Below are positions 28,089 through 28,701 of a DNA stretch of 28,701 nucleotides, one piece after another. Below the pieces are notes generated by a model. It was given only the letters and a program-made list of their open reading frames with translations, searched no databases and was not told the origin of the DNA. Every line of letters starts with the position of its first letter. Position 1 is the stretch's first letter. Source of the stretch: a virus; IMG/VR virus record IMGVR_UViG_3300031957_002655, positions 1-28,701 of that record; one strand, 5' to 3'. A program made the translations under genes and the position numbers.

Positions 28089-28701
28089 ACTCTAGTAAAT
28101 CCGTAGGCTATACAGTTAAAGGCATCAACACCCGTTGTGTCGTCTCTCACTCTTAATATGATTTTGTCACTTGTTCCAGGTCTTAAACGAATACCCCAAG
28201 GAATACCAAAGACATTTTTAAAGTCTAATACAGGTAAGTAACCTTCTGAGGTTGATTCTACATTTGAGGCCCTAAATGCCCCAGCACCATCACCAAAAGA
28301 CGGAATACCTAGGCATAACCGCACAAAGTCAAAGTTAGTTTTCAAAGCGTCGGCGATGGTTGTTGTCCCACCGTCAGTGAAATACTCAAGTTGGCAACCG
28401 TTTGTTAGTGCGGTTATGTTTCCAAACTTGTTTAAAGTTGCGGAAGCGTCAGCGATTACAAACGAAAGACTAGAAATATAAAGGTCATAGGTAGAATCGG
28501 CCTGTACCCAAAACTCAACCGCAGTAGAAGAACCATCCACTTGCATGTCATTAGACCCCGACGAAGTACCATCATCGGTCATAAACTGCCTAAATACTTG
28601 TCCCCTACCCTGGGGGGCAGGTGGGGGCAAGCCTTGGTCTTGGACATATAAAGCGTTTTCGTCAGTAACGCCTACAGCCGTGGCATTAGCGCCGCTGATT
28701 A
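28085..28701 (-). CDS. Virion-associated protein, 5' end beyond right window edge
   Basis: The frame is open to the window edge. Upstream of a TTG at 28630 it continues as GANATAVGVTDENALYVQDQ, which reads like normal coding sequence, so the gene starts beyond 28701. The visible 205 codons are beta-rich, Ser/Thr/Asp-rich (DGTSSGSNDMQVDGSSTAVE), with a C-terminal ILRVRDDTTGVDAFNCIAYG strand region. It overlaps the terminase start by four bases. A small structural or head-associated protein is likely. No family was recognised. Confidence 0.65.
   Translation of the reverse strand, partial: ISGANATAVGVTDENALYVQDQGLPPPAPQGRGQVFRQFMTDDGTSSGSNDMQVDGSSTAVEFWVQADSTYDLYISSLSFVIADASATLNKFGNITALTNGCQLEYFTDGGTTTIADALKTNFDFVRLCLGIPSFGDGAGAFRASNVESTSEGYLPVLDFKNVFGIPWGIRLRPGTSDKIILRVRDDTTGVDAFNCIAYGFTRV

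Larger units (their letters stand above)
858..28414. repeat. GTGCGGT(A/T), 27 dispersed copies of a genomic word
   Basis: On the plus strand GTGCGGT starts at 8612, 9676, 11761, 13433, 13874, 27917 and 28408. Its complement ACCGCAC starts at 858, 2752, 4074, 6961, 8706, 9635, 12811, 13138, 13285, 13441, 13675, 18992, 19812, 22090, 22594, 23824, 25274, 26667, 27979 and 28318. The base after GTGCGGT is T or A in 23 of 27. Copies fall in several codon phases and in genes on both strands, so the word is kept at DNA level. There are none between 13881 and 18991. Confidence 0.85.

Noticed and set aside
858-28414. GTGCGGT copies as a plain Haemophilus uptake sequence
   Set aside because: Only three copies have the AA needed for AAGTGCGGT, and no protein points to a Pasteurellaceae host. 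Kept as an unknown word.
1-28701. tRNA genes, CRISPR arrays, integrase or attachment sites
   Set aside because: Both strands were read for cloverleaf-like segments, regularly spaced long repeats and recombinase motifs; none was convincing.

Overview
The window is a stretch of a tailed bacteriophage (or prophage-like) genome with podovirus-type architecture: large terminase, P22-like portal, scaffold, major capsid protein, head-tail adaptor, a large nozzle or stabilisation-type protein, several low-complexity putative ejection proteins and a fibre, with no tape-measure, sheath or long-tail genes. Both edges cut through genes. The sequence is AT-rich. A lipoprotein, a short lytic transglycosylase and surface-sugar enzymes point to a Gram-negative host, but nothing seen identifies the genus. 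No integrase, DNA polymerase, tRNA or CRISPR array was found. Layout: (1) 1-1237, minus strand: start of an unknown gene, a small coiled-coil protein, terminase small subunit, RusA-type resolvase. (2) 1320-3257, plus strand: replication module with a winged-helix initiator carrying five 21-bp-spaced iterons inside its own gene, a DnaC-type helicase loader, and a tiny unknown gene. (3) 3254-4912, minus strand: two excisionase-like DNA-binding proteins translationally coupled to a coiled-coil protein, a lipoprotein and a secreted Cys-rich protein, preceded by a 25-bp duplication of the leading gene's translation start. (4) 5149-6446, plus strand: unknown helical protein, lytic transglycosylase, and a putative ssDNA-binding protein with an SSB-like acidic tip. 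(5) 6486-28701, minus strand: the late operon. Transcription enters from beyond the right edge and ends at a Rho-independent terminator at 6486-6528. Its order is virion protein, TerL, zinc ribbon, portal, scaffold, capsid, head proteins, a Maf/DUF115-type protein, adaptor, nozzle, putative ejection proteins, fibre, then a nucleotide-sugar cassette (PseB-like dehydratase, Gfo/Idh/MocA oxidoreductase, SpsF-like cytidylyltransferase, class III aminotransferase, GNAT), then small membrane proteins. Main discoveries: the major capsid gene is split after codon 10 by an ORF-less 249-nt group I intron, and splicing restores a normal capsid N-terminus. A Maf-like glycosyltransferase among the head genes plus the sugar cassette suggests phage-encoded glycosylation, possibly of the virion. 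The word GTGCGGT (mostly followed by A or T) occurs 27 times on both strands in several reading frames, about once per kb and far above composition, like an uptake, Chi or HIP-type genomic word. A zinc-finger head-region gene carries an in-frame amber codon.
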